From IMG/VR virus record IMGVR_UViG_3300046689_000566, positions 1-20,382 of that record: 20,382 nt of DNA, one strand, 5' to 3'. Under the pieces are notes generated by a model, which did no database searches, was not told the origin of the DNA, and saw only the letters and a program-made list of their open reading frames with translations. The position numbers and the translations under genes were made by a program. Of this stretch, positions 20,077 to 20,382 are shown piece after piece. Numbering within the stretch: the first letter of the stretch is position 1; every line of letters begins with the position of its first letter. This stretch comes from a virus.

Positions 20077-20081
20077 CTCCG

Positions 20082-20382
20082 GTGTCGTTTAGCTACGACT
20101 TCACTTCCGCGCCCTTAATCGCCAACGTGCGGCTGCTCATCAGCGACACGCAGGCGCCTGGGATCTTCTCGGATGAGGAGATAACTGCGTTCTACAATAT
20201 TCAGGCATCGCAGTTCCAGAGCTCGCAGTTCTACAGCTATCCGGTTGGTCGTAACCTGCCGGCGAGCCCGGTGAGTTTCCTGCGCGTGGCCGCCCTGGCG
20301 CTGAGCGCGCTGGCCTCGAATCAATCACGGCTCGCCAGCATCACGCAGTTGCTCGACGTGCATCTCGCGCCGGGCGTGGCGG
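20082..20382 (+). CDS. Head-tail connector-like protein, N-terminal part (3' end outside window)
   Basis: This open frame begins at a GTG with a strong GGAGGT site and runs off the window after 100 codons. The product (SFSYDFTSAPLIANVRLLIS, then DTQAPGIFSDEEITAFYNIQ) continues with SPVSFLRVAALALSALASNQ. A short N-terminal strand, an F[S/T]DEEI[T/A]xF helix and Ala/Leu-rich helices recall gp6-like head-tail connector or adaptor proteins, which usually follow the capsid gene in this type of module. The call is by position and this pattern and is moderate. The gap from the HNH start at 19984 to here (about 97 nt) holds only regulatory-looking sequence. Confidence 0.65.
   Translation, partial: MSFSYDFTSAPLIANVRLLISDTQAPGIFSDEEITAFYNIQASQFQSSQFYSYPVGRNLPASPVSFLRVAALALSALASNQSRLASITQLLDVHLAPGVA

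Noticed and set aside
19580-20092. A 170-codon plus-strand open frame behind the capsid gene
   Set aside because: It is the complement of a clear minus-strand HNH nuclease with all family motifs; the plus frame has no recognisable domain and no start signal.
1-20382. tRNA genes, CRISPR arrays, insertion sequences, integrase or attachment sites
   Set aside because: No cloverleaf, regular spaced repeat, transposase or integrase motif was seen on either strand by reading; a covariance or repeat search could not be run.

Overview
The window is part of a double-stranded DNA tailed phage or prophage (Caudoviricetes). It carries the packaging and head-morphogenesis module, with accessory genes inserted into it. 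Recognisable anchors are a large terminase with Walker A and nuclease residues, a portal, an HK97 gp10-like protein, a Mu gpF-type C-terminal motif, a prohead protease/scaffold, a DUF2190-like decoration protein and a major capsid protein. The sequence is GC-rich. Host identity is inference only. Five genes have a TANNNT box exactly 6 nt before the start codon, the signature of leaderless transcripts, and two exported proteins end their signal peptides in ...AQ. Acidobacteriota, or another phylum that uses leaderless mRNAs, would fit, but nothing proves it.

Layout. 1-1651: the C-terminal part of an SNF2-like helicase and a DNA methyltransferase. 1653-4212: a small-terminase-like protein and the large terminase. 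The large terminase is interrupted just before Walker B by a 312-residue intein with intact splicing residues. A complete HNH endonuclease with three zinc-finger-like repeats lies inside the intein DNA in a different reading frame. 4252-10024: fourteen consecutive genes with almost no gaps, joined by twelve successive 4-nt stop/start overlaps. They include four GT2-like glycosyltransferases, a compact GT11 fucosyltransferase-like protein, a SAM methyltransferase, an HNH protein and several small unknowns. This looks like a glycan-modification cassette placed between terminase and portal.

10037-14628: two small exported proteins, the portal, a protein with a Tat-like signal, a zinc-knuckle protein, a small membrane protein, an HK97 gp10-like protein, and a fusion of a SixA-like histidine phosphatase to a Mu gpF-like C-terminus. 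14655-15530: a PAPS-reductase-family protein with its own promoter. 15534-15830: a minus-strand zinc-ribbon protein, followed by a divergent promoter region. 15936-19573: protease/scaffold, a small helical protein, the decoration protein and the major capsid protein. 19574-19984: a minus-strand HNH homing endonuclease wedged behind the capsid gene. 20082 to the end: the start of a head-tail connector-like protein.

The transcription units can be read from the sequence. Leaderless-type promoters sit at the head of the glycan cassette (before 4252), the secreted/portal block (before 10037), a membrane protein (before 13257), the PAPS reductase (before 14655) and the minus-strand gene (before 15830). 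A conventional promoter precedes the protease. Two of the leaderless promoters carry the same 12-bp palindrome, a possible operator. No tRNA, rRNA, CRISPR array, insertion sequence or convincing intrinsic terminator was seen. No gap between genes exceeds 300 bases.
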